From Candidatus Phocaeicola excrementigallinarum (lineage in GTDB: Bacteria > Bacteroidota > Bacteroidia > Bacteroidales > Bacteroidaceae), in the NCBI GenBank assembly GCA_019120125.1, contig DWVR01000057.1, forward strand, positions 1 through 64,000: a stretch of 64,000 nucleotides of DNA, written 5' to 3'. Positions 52,464 through 63,149 of the stretch are shown one piece after another. Numbering within the stretch: position 1 is the stretch's first letter; each line of letters begins with the position of its first letter. The notes beneath the pieces were generated by a model. That model was not told the origin of the DNA and ran no database searches. It saw only the letters and a program-made list of their open reading frames with translations. Both the position numbers and the translations under genes were made by a program.

Positions 52464-52537
52464 ACCACAGATTACACAGATTGATGACTCCATTATTGGC
52501 ATGATACGAAAACATATAAATCTGCGTACTCTGTGGT
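52464..52537. repeat. Long hairpin in the thiE-thiG gap (family 3)
   Basis: Arms of 19 nt (52464-52482, core ACCACAGATTACACAGATT, and 52519-52537) differ at three bases and flank a 36-nt loop. It occupies most of the 139-bp gap inside the thiamine operon. As an RNA structure it could affect mRNA stability or partial termination between thiE and thiG. Confidence 0.7.
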
Positions 52538-52581
52538 AAAAGTCATACAAACTGATCATACATCCTATAAAACATACACAA

Positions 52582-55076
<2,495 letters not shown>

Positions 55077-55102
55077 ATGAAATTGCGGAAGGGAGTATCT
55101 AA

Positions 55103-55654
55103 ATGTATGACCCCAAGATTCATCACCGCAAAAGCATAAGGTTGCCCGAATATGATTACAGTGCAGAAGGTTTTTATTTCATCACAATCTGCACACAGGA
55201 GAAAAGATGTGCGTTCGGAAAAATCGTTGACAAGGAGATGGTATTAAATAAGGCAGGAAAGATTGTGAAAGACGAATGGTTAAGAACAATAGAAATAAGG
55301 AAAGACGATGTCACATTACACGAATTCATTGTGATACCAAATCATTTTCATGCCATTGTTCAGATTTGTAGGGGCGTATCGAATACGCCCGAAAACATCC
55401 ACAAGGACAATCACATAAATGATTGCAAGTGCATTCAGGGCGTATTCGATACGCCCCTACAATCACCATCAAAATCATTAGGTGCAATTGTACGTGGGTT
55501 TAAAAGTGCAGTCTCCAGACAATTAGGCCATTCCGTCTGGCAACGAAACTATTACGAGCACATCATCCGCAACCAGCGTTCATACGAAATGATTGCTGGC
55601 TATATTTTAAACAATCCCTATGTCTGGGAAAAAGATATGTTTTATATACCTTAA
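55103..55654 (+). CDS. REP-associated tyrosine transposase (RAYT, Y1/HUH type)
   Basis: 183-residue single-strand transposase-like protein. 'RRKSIRLPEYDYSAEGFYFITICTQ'-like N-terminus (here 'HHRKSIRLPEYDYS'), the HUH metal motif 'IPNHFHAIV' and the nucleophile helix 'YYEHIIRNQRSYEMIAGYILNNP' place it in the IS200/REP-associated group. Residues about 89-120 are an insert encoded by an exact 23-nt inverted repeat pair (55368-55390, 55438-55460). Base composition is more A+T rich than thiC and thiH on either side. It lies in frame orientation between thiC and thiH, 6 bp before thiH, without breaking either gene. It may be catalytically active; this is not testable here. Confidence 0.9.
   Translation: MYDPKIHHRKSIRLPEYDYSAEGFYFITICTQEKRCAFGKIVDKEMVLNKAGKIVKDEWLRTIEIRKDDVTLHEFIVIPNHFHAIVQICRGVSNTPENIHKDNHINDCKCIQGVFDTPLQSPSKSLGAIVRGFKSAVSRQLGHSVWQRNYYEHIIRNQRSYEMIAGYILNNPYVWEKDMFYIP
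55368..55460. repeat. REPIN-like inverted pair inside the transposase gene
   Basis: Two 23-nt sequences (55368-55390 and 55438-55460, core GGGGCGTATCGAATACGCCC) are exact reverse complements with a 47-nt spacer. Each one is also a near-palindrome around TCGA. The 93-nt unit is a multiple of three and is translated as 'GVSNTP...GVFDTPL'. This matches the REP-REP layout mobilised by RAYT proteins. Confidence 0.88.
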
Positions 55655-55660
55655 AAAAAG

Positions 55661-56800
55661 ATGTTTAGCGACGAATTAGAAAAAATAAACTGGGAGGAGA
55701 CGACCGAAGCCATCTACTCCAAAACCGAGGCGGATGTGCTCCGTGCGCTCGGGAAATCCCATTGCGACGTAGATGATTTCATGGCTCTCATCTCGCCTGC
55801 GGCTGAAAAGTATCTGGAACCGATGGCACGGCTCAGCCGGAAATATACGGAGGAACGGTTCGGGAAAACCATATCGATGTTCATTCCGCTTTATCTGACC
55901 AACTCTTGCACCAACTCGTGCGTGTATTGCGGATTCCATATCAGCAACCCCATGGCACGCACCATCCTGACACCCGAAGAGATTGAAAACGAATACAAGG
56001 CCATCAAGAAACTGGGCCCGTTCGAGAATCTGCTCATCGTGACGGGTGAGAACCCGGCCAAGGCGGGTGTGCCTTATCTGGCAAAAGCACTGGACTTGGC
56101 GAAACCCTACTTCTCGAACCTGAAAATCGAAGTAATGCCGCTCAAGACGGAAGAATATGCCGAACTGGTGAAACACGGCATGAACGGAGTAATCTGTTTC
56201 CAGGAGACCTATCACAAGGACCGTTACAAGATTTATCACCCGCGCGGCATGAAATCGAAGTTCGAGTGGCGTGTCAACGGCTTCGACCGCATGGGACAGG
56301 CCGGAGTGCACTCCATCGGCATGGGCGTGCTCATCGGTCTGGAAGAATGGCGCACGGATATCACCATGATGGCCTATCACCTGCGCTACCTCCAGAAGCA
56401 TTACTGGAAGACAAAATACAGTGTCAACTTCCCCCGCATGCGTCCGGCCGAAAACGAAGGATTCCAGCCGAACGTCATCATGAGCGACAAGGAACTGGCG
56501 CAGGTCACCTTCGCCATGCGTATCTTCGACCACGACGTGGACATCTCCTACTCTACCCGTGAACCGGCCTACATCCGTGACCACATGGCCTCGCTGGGTG
56601 TCACCACCATGAGTGCGGAGAGCAAAACGGAGCCGGGCGGCTACTACACCTATCCACAGGCGCTCGAGCAGTTCCACATCAGTGACGACCGTACGGCCGT
56701 AGAGGTGGAGAAAGCCCTCAAGGCCATGGGACGAGAACCAGTATGGAAGGACTGGGACGCCTCATTCGACCATGTGGCACACACGCTATTAATGCAATAA
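55661..56800 (+). CDS. thiH: 2-iminoacetate synthase (tyrosine lyase)
   Basis: Radical SAM enzyme that cleaves tyrosine to dehydroglycine for thiazole formation in anaerobes. The 4Fe-4S motif is 'NSCTNSCVYCGFH' (Cys 83, 87, 90). 'EVMPLKTEEYAELVKHGMNGVICFQETYHKDRY' and 'MGVLIGLEEWRTDITMMAYHL' are typical ThiH blocks. 379 residues. It follows the transposase by 6 bp and is followed by a family-1 hairpin. Confidence 0.96.
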   Translation: MFSDELEKINWEETTEAIYSKTEADVLRALGKSHCDVDDFMALISPAAEKYLEPMARLSRKYTEERFGKTISMFIPLYLTNSCTNSCVYCGFHISNPMARTILTPEEIENEYKAIKKLGPFENLLIVTGENPAKAGVPYLAKALDLAKPYFSNLKIEVMPLKTEEYAELVKHGMNGVICFQETYHKDRYKIYHPRGMKSKFEWRVNGFDRMGQAGVHSIGMGVLIGLEEWRTDITMMAYHLRYLQKHYWKTKYSVNFPRMRPAENEGFQPNVIMSDKELAQVTFAMRIFDHDVDISYSTREPAYIRDHMASLGVTTMSAESKTEPGGYYTYPQALEQFHISDDRTAVEVEKALKAMGREPVWKDWDASFDHVAHTLLMQ

Positions 56801-56810
56801 CAGATTAAAC

Positions 56811-56878
56811 GAAGAGTGAGGAATGAAGAATTCAGATTACGCCATAGCGCGTCTCTTATTCTTCATTCCCCACTCTTC
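56811..56878. repeat. Dispersed long hairpin, family 1 (copy B)
   Basis: Left arm from 56811 (GAAGAGTGAGGAATGAAGAA) and right arm ending 56878 pair over about 21 nt with one mismatch, around a 28-nt loop. It shares its arms with 8989-9052. The right flank repeats the word ATTCTTCATT just before the thiF ATG (56886-56895). It lies inside the thi operon. Confidence 0.8.
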
Positions 56879-56898
56879 ATTTTTAATTCTTCATTCTC

Positions 56899-57615
56899 AT
56901 GAACGGATTATCACCACACGAAAAAGAGCGGTATGACCGACAGATTCTCCTTGAAGAAATCGGAGAGGAAGGACAGATGAAACTGAAAAACGCACGGGTG
57001 CTGATTGTCGGCGTGGGCGGACTCGGCTCACCCGTCGCCTTATATCTGGCCGGAGCAGGTATAGGACATCTGGGACTTGTGGACTATGACATGGTAAGTG
57101 AAAGCAATCTCCAACGGCAAGTGCTCTACTCTGAGGCAGAAACAGGAAAACCGAAAGCGCTCTGCGCAAAGAAACGGCTGGAAGCACTCAACCACACCAT
57201 CCGGATTGAGGCATATCCGACAAAGCTCACGGAAGAGAATGCCGGAGAAATCATCGGCAACTATGACATCGTAGTGGACGGATGTGACAATTTCTCCACA
57301 CGCTATCTCATCAACGACACCTGCGTAAGGCTCGGAAAGGTATATGTGTATGGCGCAATCCGTGAGTTCGACGGACAAGTGGCCGTGTTCAACCATCAAG
57401 GAGGCCCCAACTACCGTGACCTTTTCCCCGATGAGAAAGGCACACTGAACCTTCCCCGACCTTCAAAAGCCGTATTGGGTGTCACTCCCGGCATCGTGGG
57501 CTGCATGGAGGCCAATGAAGTCCTTAAAATCATTCTGGGATATGGCGCCACCCTGAGCGGAAAACTATGGCACATCGACCTCAAGACGCTGGATAGTTAT
57601 ACGATTTTCTTGTAA
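56899..57615 (+). CDS. thiF: ThiF/MoeB-type adenylyltransferase
   Basis: E1-like enzyme that adenylates the ThiS C-terminus. 'RYDRQILLEEIGEEGQMKLKNARVLIVGVGGLGSPVALYLAGAGIGHLGLVDYD' includes the nucleotide loop, and 'DIVVDGCDNFSTRYLINDTC' is the catalytic region. It has 238 residues. I see no CxxC pairs for the structural zinc found in MoeB and E. coli ThiF, so this is a zinc-less variant. MoeB is the alternative assignment, but the operon argues for ThiF. Confidence 0.9.
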   Translation: MNGLSPHEKERYDRQILLEEIGEEGQMKLKNARVLIVGVGGLGSPVALYLAGAGIGHLGLVDYDMVSESNLQRQVLYSEAETGKPKALCAKKRLEALNHTIRIEAYPTKLTEENAGEIIGNYDIVVDGCDNFSTRYLINDTCVRLGKVYVYGAIREFDGQVAVFNHQGGPNYRDLFPDEKGTLNLPRPSKAVLGVTPGIVGCMEANEVLKIILGYGATLSGKLWHIDLKTLDSYTIFL

Positions 57616-57642
57616 ACATTAGGAGAATTTGAACAGTAGTGC

Positions 57643-57650
57643 TAACTTTG
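57643..57650 (+). promoter_or_regulatory. Possible internal promoter before the TenI/ThiE-like gene
   Basis: TAACTTTG matches TAnnTTTG, 23 nt before the ATG at 57673. It could allow expression of the last thi gene when the riboswitch shuts the operon. Confidence 0.5.
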
Positions 57651-57672
57651 CGCCTTATTTTTAAATACCCGA

Positions 57673-58281
57673 ATGAAACTGATAGTAATTACAACACCTC
57701 AATACTTTGTAGAGGAAGACCAGATCATCACGGCCCTATTCGAGGAAGGGCTGGACATCCTGCACCTGCGTAAGCCGGACACAGCCCCCGTATATGCGGA
57801 ACGTTTACTTACACTCATTCCGGAAAAATACCACAAGCGCATCGTCGTCCACGACCATTTCTATCTGAAAAACGAGTATAAGCTGAAAGGCATCCATCTG
57901 AGCCACCGCAATCCGCTGGTTCCCGACAACTATTCAGGACACATCAGCGCATCCTGCCACACACTGGAAGAAGTGGCGGCCGACAAGAACACCTGTGACT
58001 ACGTGTTCCTCAGCCCCATCTTCGACAGCATCTCCAAAGAAGGATACACCTCCGCCTTCACCCCAGAAAAGATCCGTGAAGCCGTGCAGCAAGGCATTAT
58101 CGACAAGAAAGTGGTCGCATTGGGAGGCGTGAACAAGGAAAACATCCTGAGAGTAAAAGACTTCGGATTCGGCGGAGCAGCTGTCCTCGGCGACATCTGG
58201 AACCGGTTCAATCCGGCCGTAGACTACAACTACAGGCCGCTGATCGACCATTTCAGAAAGCTGAAAGCCCTGTCCGACTGA
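57673..58281 (+). CDS. ThiE/TenI-like thiamine phosphate synthase superfamily protein
   Basis: TIM-barrel protein of 202 residues related to ThiE and TenI. 'LDILHLRKPD', 'RIVVHDHFYLKNEYKLKGIHLSHRN', 'ISASCHTLEEVAADKNTCDYVFLSPIFDSISKEGY' and 'VVALGGVNKENILRVKDFGFGGAAVLGDIW' cover the fold. The phosphate-loop 'TTTK' of true ThiE is replaced by 'SISKEGY', as in TenI, a thiazole tautomerase. I therefore favour TenI-like function. Last gene of the thiamine operon, with a possible extra promoter. Confidence 0.8.
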   Translation: MKLIVITTPQYFVEEDQIITALFEEGLDILHLRKPDTAPVYAERLLTLIPEKYHKRIVVHDHFYLKNEYKLKGIHLSHRNPLVPDNYSGHISASCHTLEEVAADKNTCDYVFLSPIFDSISKEGYTSAFTPEKIREAVQQGIIDKKVVALGGVNKENILRVKDFGFGGAAVLGDIWNRFNPAVDYNYRPLIDHFRKLKALSD

Positions 58282-58333
58282 CCGGAAAAAACAAATTTAT
58301 GCCTAATCGCTTGTCTGCTTGCGATAAAAGGCG

Positions 58334-58341
58334 TACCTTTG
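58334..58341 (+). promoter_or_regulatory. Predicted -7 box of prs
   Basis: TACCTTTG matches TAnnTTTG, 33 nt before the ATG at 58374. It makes an upstream in-frame start at 58353 less likely, as that codon would fall at the transcript's first nucleotides. Confidence 0.6.
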
Positions 58342-58373
58342 CAATATAATATTTGGCAATTATAATATTTACA

Positions 58374-59312
58374 ATGAGCGCAACAACACCTTTTAAAGTA
58401 TTCTCGGGTACAAATTCGAGATACCTTGCTGAAAAGATCTGTAAAAGCCTGGGCTGCGAGCTGGGGAACATGAACATCACCCACTTCGCCGACGGTGAGT
58501 TTGCTGTATCCTACGAAGAATCCATTCGTGGACAGTATGTATTCCTTGTACAATCCACTTTCCCGAACTCAGACAACCTGATGGAGCTCCTGCTGATGAT
58601 TGACGCCGCAAAACGCGCTTCGGCCAAGAGCATCATCGCCGTAATCCCTTATTTCGGATGGGCACGTCAGGACCGCAAGGACAAGCCTCGTGTGTCTATC
58701 GGTGCCAAACTGGTGGCAAACCTGCTGAGCGTGGCCGGCATTGACCGTCTGATCACAATGGACCTGCACGCGGACCAGATCCAGGGATTTTTCGACATCC
58801 CGGTGGACCATCTGTATGCCTCTACCATTTTCGCACCTTACATCCAGTCACTCAATCTGGAGAATCTGGTCATCGCCACTCCCGATGTAGGAGGCTCGAA
58901 ACGAGCCAGCACCTACGCCAAATTCCTTGATGTGCCTCTGGTGCTCTGCCACAAGACACGCGAAAAGGCCAACGTGGTGGCATCCATGCAGATTATCGGT
59001 GACGTAAAGGACAAGAACGTGATCCTTATCGATGACATGGTAGACACAGCCGGCACCATCACGAAAGCGGCTGACATCATGAAAGAGGCCGGAGCCCGCT
59101 CCGTACGTGCCATCGCCTCACACTGCGTCATGTCAGGCCCCGCCTCGGAACGCGTGCAGAACTCGGAACTGGAAGAGATCGTGTTCACCGACAGCATTCC
59201 GTACTCACAACGTTGCGCAAAGGTGAAACAGCTTTCCATTGCCGACATGTTCGCCGAGACTATCCACCGCGTAATGACAAACGAATCTATCAGCTCACAA
59301 TATCTGATTTAA
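58374..59312 (+). CDS. prs: Ribose-phosphate pyrophosphokinase (PRPP synthetase)
   Basis: Makes PRPP from ribose 5-phosphate and ATP for nucleotide, histidine and cofactor synthesis. 'FADGEFAVSYEESIRGQYVFLVQST', 'PYFGWARQDRKDKPRVSIGAKLVANLL', 'TMDLHADQIQGFFDIPVDHLYA' and the PRPP-binding 'VILIDDMVDTAGTITKAAD' are standard class I motifs. 312 residues from the ATG at 58374. Single gene with its own promoter and terminator. Confidence 0.97.
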   Translation: MSATTPFKVFSGTNSRYLAEKICKSLGCELGNMNITHFADGEFAVSYEESIRGQYVFLVQSTFPNSDNLMELLLMIDAAKRASAKSIIAVIPYFGWARQDRKDKPRVSIGAKLVANLLSVAGIDRLITMDLHADQIQGFFDIPVDHLYASTIFAPYIQSLNLENLVIATPDVGGSKRASTYAKFLDVPLVLCHKTREKANVVASMQIIGDVKDKNVILIDDMVDTAGTITKAADIMKEAGARSVRAIASHCVMSGPASERVQNSELEEIVFTDSIPYSQRCAKVKQLSIADMFAETIHRVMTNESISSQYLI

Positions 59313-59338
59313 AAGCTTAAATTCATACTCCAAACAAG

Positions 59339-59376
59339 AAAGGATTTGCAGTCTGTCGGATTACAAATCCTTTTTT
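59339..59376 (+). terminator. Rho-independent terminator of prs
   Basis: AAAGGATTTG (59339-59348) pairs with CAAATCCTTT (59364-59373), a 10-bp stem followed by TTTTTT. It ends the prs transcript 27 nt past the stop. Confidence 0.85.
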
Positions 59377-59418
59377 ATTGCCGCTCCCAGCCATTCACCA
59401 TCCATCACACCTACCACA

Positions 59419-61071
59419 ATGAAAATCCTCTGGCTCGACCTGAACAGCTCCTACGCACACGCATCCCTTGCCTTGCCGGCACTCCACGCACAAGTGAAAG
59501 ACAACCCCGATTACGAATGGGATGTGGTGTCCGCCACCGTCAACGAGAATCCGGGACTGATTGCCGGTCATGTCTACGGACGGCAACCCGATCTTGTCGC
59601 AGCCACCTGCTGGCTGTTCAACCATGAGGCACTGACGCATATCCTCAGCCGGGTCAAGGCGCTGCTGCCACATTGCATGATGGCGTTGGGAGGGCCGGAG
59701 TTTCTGGGAGACAACGAATGCTTCCTTCGCCAGAACACTTTCATCAATGCGGTGTTCCGCGGCGAAGGGGAAGACACATTCCCCAAATGGCTGGAAATCT
59801 GGAACGAGCCGGACAGATGGGAAAGCATCACCGGCCTCTGCTATCTGGACCACAAAAACCGATACCACGACAACGGACTGGCGCGGGTCGTGCATTTTGA
59901 CCGGCTGGTTCTTCCCGAAGAAAGCCGGTTCTTTAACTGGAGCAAGCCTTTCGTGCAACTGGAGACCACGCGCGGATGCTTCAACACCTGTGCCTTTTGC
60001 GTAAGCGGATCCGAAAAGCCTGTCCGCAGTCTGCCCGTCTCTGTCATCCGTTCACGTATCGAAACCATCCACCGACACGGCATCCGCAACATACGGGTAC
60101 TGGACCGCACTTTCAACTATAGCGAAAACCGTGCAAAAGCATTGCTCAACCTGTTCCGGGAGTTTCCCGACATCCGTTTTCATCTTGAAATCCATCCGGC
60201 CCTGATTTCCGACGGACTGAAAAAGGAACTTGCCGACATGCCTGAAGGATTGCTCCACCTGGAAGCCGGCATACAGAGCCTGCACCAGGACGTGCTGACG
60301 GCAAGCCAACGGACAGGCGGACTGGATGACTCACTACGGGGTCTGGAATACCTCTGCGGCCTGCCCAACCTTGAAACACACGCAGACCTCATCGCCGGAC
60401 TTCCCCTCTATCACCTGGAACAGATATTCGAGGATGTACGTACCCTTGCCTCCTACCATGCCGGAGAAATCCAACTGGAATCACTGAAAGTGCTTCCGGG
60501 AACAGAAATGCGCCGACATGCCGAGAAATTGGGGATAGACTACTCACCCCTCCCACCCTACGAGGTCTTGAGAACCCATGAGATTTCTCCCGACGAACTG
60601 CAGACGGCCCGCCAGCTTTCCCGCCTCATCGACGGATTCTACAACGCGAAAGCCTGGCAAGGCGTCACCCGACAACTGATAGTGAAGCAAAAAGACTTCC
60701 TCCGCCGTTTCCTTGACCACCTTGTCGGCATGGGGGTCATTGACCAGCCGCTGAGTCTGGAACGGCGTGGCGTAATACTCTACGAATTCTGCCGACAATG
60801 CTATCCCTCCTGTCTCACGTCTGTCACACGCGCATGGATCGAGGCTGGAATGTCACTCAAGAAGTCCCCTGCCGGGAAAGTACGTACCAAACATGTGATC
60901 CCTCCGTCACACTGGCAAGTCAAGTCCGGCATCTACAACGAGACATTACGCCTGTGCCGCCTTGACGATCCCGACACAAATACCATCTTCTGGTACGGTT
61001 TCAATACCGACATACAGCATCCCGTCCCGGTGTTCCAGGCCGTCTCTCCCATCGGATCCATCGAAGAGTGA
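59419..61071 (+). CDS. B12-binding-domain radical SAM protein with DUF4080
   Basis: 550 residues. The N-terminal Rossmann-like cobalamin-binding-type domain (about 1-130, 'DLNSSYAHASLALPALHAQV', 'MALGGPEFLGDNECFLRQN') is followed by the radical SAM core with 'RGCFNTCAFCVSG' (Cys 187, 191, 194) and 'RVLDRTFNYSENRAKALLNLF'. The last ~200 residues match DUF4080 ('LVKLLPGTEMRRHAEKLGIDYSPLPPYEVLRTHE'-like, 'LEYLCG' region). The family probably acts on unknown small molecules or tetrapyrrole-like or lipid substrates; no reaction can be assigned. It lacks the B12 DxHxxG His motif in full, so cobalamin binding is doubtful. Confidence 0.88.
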   Translation: MKILWLDLNSSYAHASLALPALHAQVKDNPDYEWDVVSATVNENPGLIAGHVYGRQPDLVAATCWLFNHEALTHILSRVKALLPHCMMALGGPEFLGDNECFLRQNTFINAVFRGEGEDTFPKWLEIWNEPDRWESITGLCYLDHKNRYHDNGLARVVHFDRLVLPEESRFFNWSKPFVQLETTRGCFNTCAFCVSGSEKPVRSLPVSVIRSRIETIHRHGIRNIRVLDRTFNYSENRAKALLNLFREFPDIRFHLEIHPALISDGLKKELADMPEGLLHLEAGIQSLHQDVLTASQRTGGLDDSLRGLEYLCGLPNLETHADLIAGLPLYHLEQIFEDVRTLASYHAGEIQLESLKVLPGTEMRRHAEKLGIDYSPLPPYEVLRTHEISPDELQTARQLSRLIDGFYNAKAWQGVTRQLIVKQKDFLRRFLDHLVGMGVIDQPLSLERRGVILYEFCRQCYPSCLTSVTRAWIEAGMSLKKSPAGKVRTKHVIPPSHWQVKSGIYNETLRLCRLDDPDTNTIFWYGFNTDIQHPVPVFQAVSPIGSIEE

Positions 61072-61120
61072 CCGGACACAATTCACCGGACAAAGATTAG
61101 GAAAATAGACACACAAATTA

Positions 61121-61128
61121 TAACTTTG
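61121..61128 (+). promoter_or_regulatory. Predicted -7 box of the Mks/Wadjet-like operon
   Basis: TAACTTTG matches TAnnTTTG, 22 nt before the ATG at 61151, in the 79-bp gap after the radical SAM gene. It marks the likely start of the condensin-like operon. Confidence 0.6.
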
Positions 61129-61150
61129 CCCGGATTTTTCAGACTAGACT

Positions 61151-62380
61151 ATGTACGTATTCCGATCCATACACGAAATCACCAACACCATTGCAGTAGC
61201 CAGAGGACTGCTCACGGCGATGTTCGAGAAAAGGAAATCACTCAGTTTCCGCTATGCCGACGCACTCGCCCTGCTCAAAGACGATGAGAACCGCCTGAAA
61301 CTTCTTCTTGAAAAAGAAGTCATCCGACAGAACGGCAATTTTGTGGAACTCGACGCACGCTTTCTCGATTTTTTCGAAATGTTGCTTGAGGCGAATGAGG
61401 AAATCAACACTGCCGCCATCAACGAAAACATCGAGTACCTGCACGAACTGATGGACTATTATGGCAAGGAACAGATCGCATCGCGCAAGGAAAGCTATGT
61501 GAGAAACATCAAGATGACTTTCCAGAAAATCGAGCGGACCACCCTCCGTAACGTCATGAACCTGCAAAGCAGCATCGACCATGCCTTCAAACATGAGCCG
61601 ACCTACCAGATAAAGATCGCCAAGCTTGAGAATCTCGACAAGAAGCGCGTCAATATCCAGCAGCTTATCGACACCACGGAGAACCTGATCCTTCATGAGG
61701 AAAGGAGATTCTTCCAGCAAGCCACTGACGAGGAACTGCAACGCATACTGCTCGAACTAAGGAGCGGACTGCAGCTCTCCGCCCACAGCCTGATCCGGGC
61801 GCAACAAGACATCATCAACTACCTGAACCAGATAAAAAGCCAGGTCATTCTGGTAGAGAAAATCAGGAAACTGAAATACCTGCATGACACCTTTGAACTT
61901 CGTGCGCGGAGCAACCTCACCGAAGTAGTGGCACGGGAACACTCGGTACTCATGGAAGGCACCCCACCTTCATCGTTCAAGCTATCCGTGAACTATCTGG
62001 GCACCGACGAGGCACGGCCCGTGATACTCAAAGTGCTCCGCAACCTGCAATACCGCGAGACCGTACGCAGCAACGAGGCCGGAGCGTTCAGCGAGGAGGA
62101 TATGGAAATACCTGCCATGTACGAGCAAGTCATCGACCTCGACGAGACGACAAGCGATTATCTGCAAGCCCAGGCTCAGGTATGCTGGAACAACGCTCAA
62201 GCCAGACAGGAAGACCTGTTCTCCTATCTGATGCGGTATACCTTCAAACGGGATGTGGGCGAGCAGGAACGCACCACCATCTTCTGCCAGATTGTCTCGC
62301 TCTATGAGTCGCAGTTCCGCATCAGCGACACATACGGAACCTATAAGGAATTTGAGTATGCCAAGGTATATCCGGCCTGA
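61151..62380 (+). CDS. MksF/JetA-like condensin subunit (kleisin-type)
   Basis: 409-residue, almost wholly helical and charged protein: 'FRSIHEITNTIAVARGLLTAMFEKRKSLSFRYADALALL' is a winged-helix-like start, the middle has long coiled stretches ('YVRNIKMTFQKIERTTLRNVMNLQSSI', 'ATDEELQRILLELRSGLQLSAHSLI'), and 'FKRDVGEQERTTIFCQIVSLYESQF' closes it. Size, helix pattern and order before a roughly 200-residue MksE/JetB-like and an SMC-type ATPase gene match the kleisin gene of MksFEB/Wadjet (JetA) operons. Sequence alone is not specific enough to choose between chromosome-organising Mks and plasmid-targeting Wadjet. Confidence 0.75.
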   Translation: MYVFRSIHEITNTIAVARGLLTAMFEKRKSLSFRYADALALLKDDENRLKLLLEKEVIRQNGNFVELDARFLDFFEMLLEANEEINTAAINENIEYLHELMDYYGKEQIASRKESYVRNIKMTFQKIERTTLRNVMNLQSSIDHAFKHEPTYQIKIAKLENLDKKRVNIQQLIDTTENLILHEERRFFQQATDEELQRILLELRSGLQLSAHSLIRAQQDIINYLNQIKSQVILVEKIRKLKYLHDTFELRARSNLTEVVAREHSVLMEGTPPSSFKLSVNYLGTDEARPVILKVLRNLQYRETVRSNEAGAFSEEDMEIPAMYEQVIDLDETTSDYLQAQAQVCWNNAQARQEDLFSYLMRYTFKRDVGEQERTTIFCQIVSLYESQFRISDTYGTYKEFEYAKVYPA

Positions 62381-62561
62381 CACCACACTCTTCCACAATA
62401 CAAAAAAACAAGAAATAAAAACGCCTTGACGTTTTACTTAAAACGCCCTGACGTTTTGCCTGAAACGCCGAAGCGTTTTTCCAAAAACGTCAAGACGTTT
62501 TTTCAGGCCTCGTAGAACACTGTAACATAACCATTTAAAAAACCGAAATTATCCGACCGAC
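62381..62561. other. Gap between MksF-like and MksE-like genes
   Basis: 181 bp within an operon, much longer than is usual for linked subunits. It is largely filled by a palindromic array (62417-62503), plus a short A+T-rich stretch before the next ATG. No frame or promoter box could be supported. Confidence 0.6.
62417..62503. repeat. Four-unit palindromic array (copy B)
   Basis: Units at 62417-62434, 62440-62457, 62462-62480 and 62483-62503, form AAAACGCCTTGACGTTTT with variants, with centre spacing of about 22 nt. Same family and unit count as 18357-18440. In transcribed RNA it could form several hairpins between the two subunit genes. Confidence 0.85.
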
Positions 62562-63149
62562 ATGGAACTGAACATACGAATACCCGACCATACGTCCGTC
62601 CTTTTCGACTACCTGCAGAAAGGGCAGTTCATCTGCTCGAACAGTTGCGACGAGACGGTACGCGACATGTATGAGATGATAGACGACAATTTCGAGGCGC
62701 TCTCACTCTATTTCTTGCAGATTGGCTACACGCTGGAGCGCGGAAACGAATATTTCTACTTCTCACGGACAGAACCCCGGGCCACTCTCGAGCAGAAAAT
62801 CCTGCGCGCATACTACTGGATTGACGTACTTGACCTGTTCAAGACTTACGACGAGACATTCGGTGCGGGCTGCCGCTTCCAGCCGGAACAGATTCTGGTG
62901 GAAGCCAACATCAACGTGGCCCTGCAAAACAAGCTCGACGGAATGAGAAAACACTTCTCCGACAGGGAAGTCCGCAAGGACGTGCTCGACAATATCATCC
63001 GCCAGCTCGCAAAAGAATCGTTCATCGAACTGGAAAACGAGAAATCGAACACCTACAAGGTGCTCAGCGCATGGCACTATCTGGAACGATTGATAGAAAG
63101 CATCCAAATTTTTGACGAAACAGAAGAAGAAAATGAGAAACCTGAATAG
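62562..63149 (+). CDS. MksE/JetB-like condensin subunit
   Basis: 195-residue protein expected to be the KITE-type winged-helix partner of the kleisin. 'HTSVLFDYLQKGQFICSNSCDETVRDMYEMIDDNFEALSLYFLQIGYTLERGNEYFYFSR' and 'FRQPEQILVEANINVALQNKL'-like blocks, then 'RKDVLDNIIRQLAKESFIELENEKSNTYKVLSAWHYLERLI', match the size and pattern of MksE/MukE/JetB proteins. Its end overlaps the start of the SMC-type ATPase gene by 17 bp, typical of coupled subunits. Confidence 0.72.
   Translation: MELNIRIPDHTSVLFDYLQKGQFICSNSCDETVRDMYEMIDDNFEALSLYFLQIGYTLERGNEYFYFSRTEPRATLEQKILRAYYWIDVLDLFKTYDETFGAGCRFQPEQILVEANINVALQNKLDGMRKHFSDREVRKDVLDNIIRQLAKESFIELENEKSNTYKVLSAWHYLERLIESIQIFDETEEENEKPE

Noticed and set aside
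62417-62503. Regularly spaced repeats considered as a CRISPR array (also 18357-18440)
   Set aside because: The gaps between units are only a few nucleotides, there are no unique spacers of 30-40 nt, each unit is a palindrome, and no cas genes are present.
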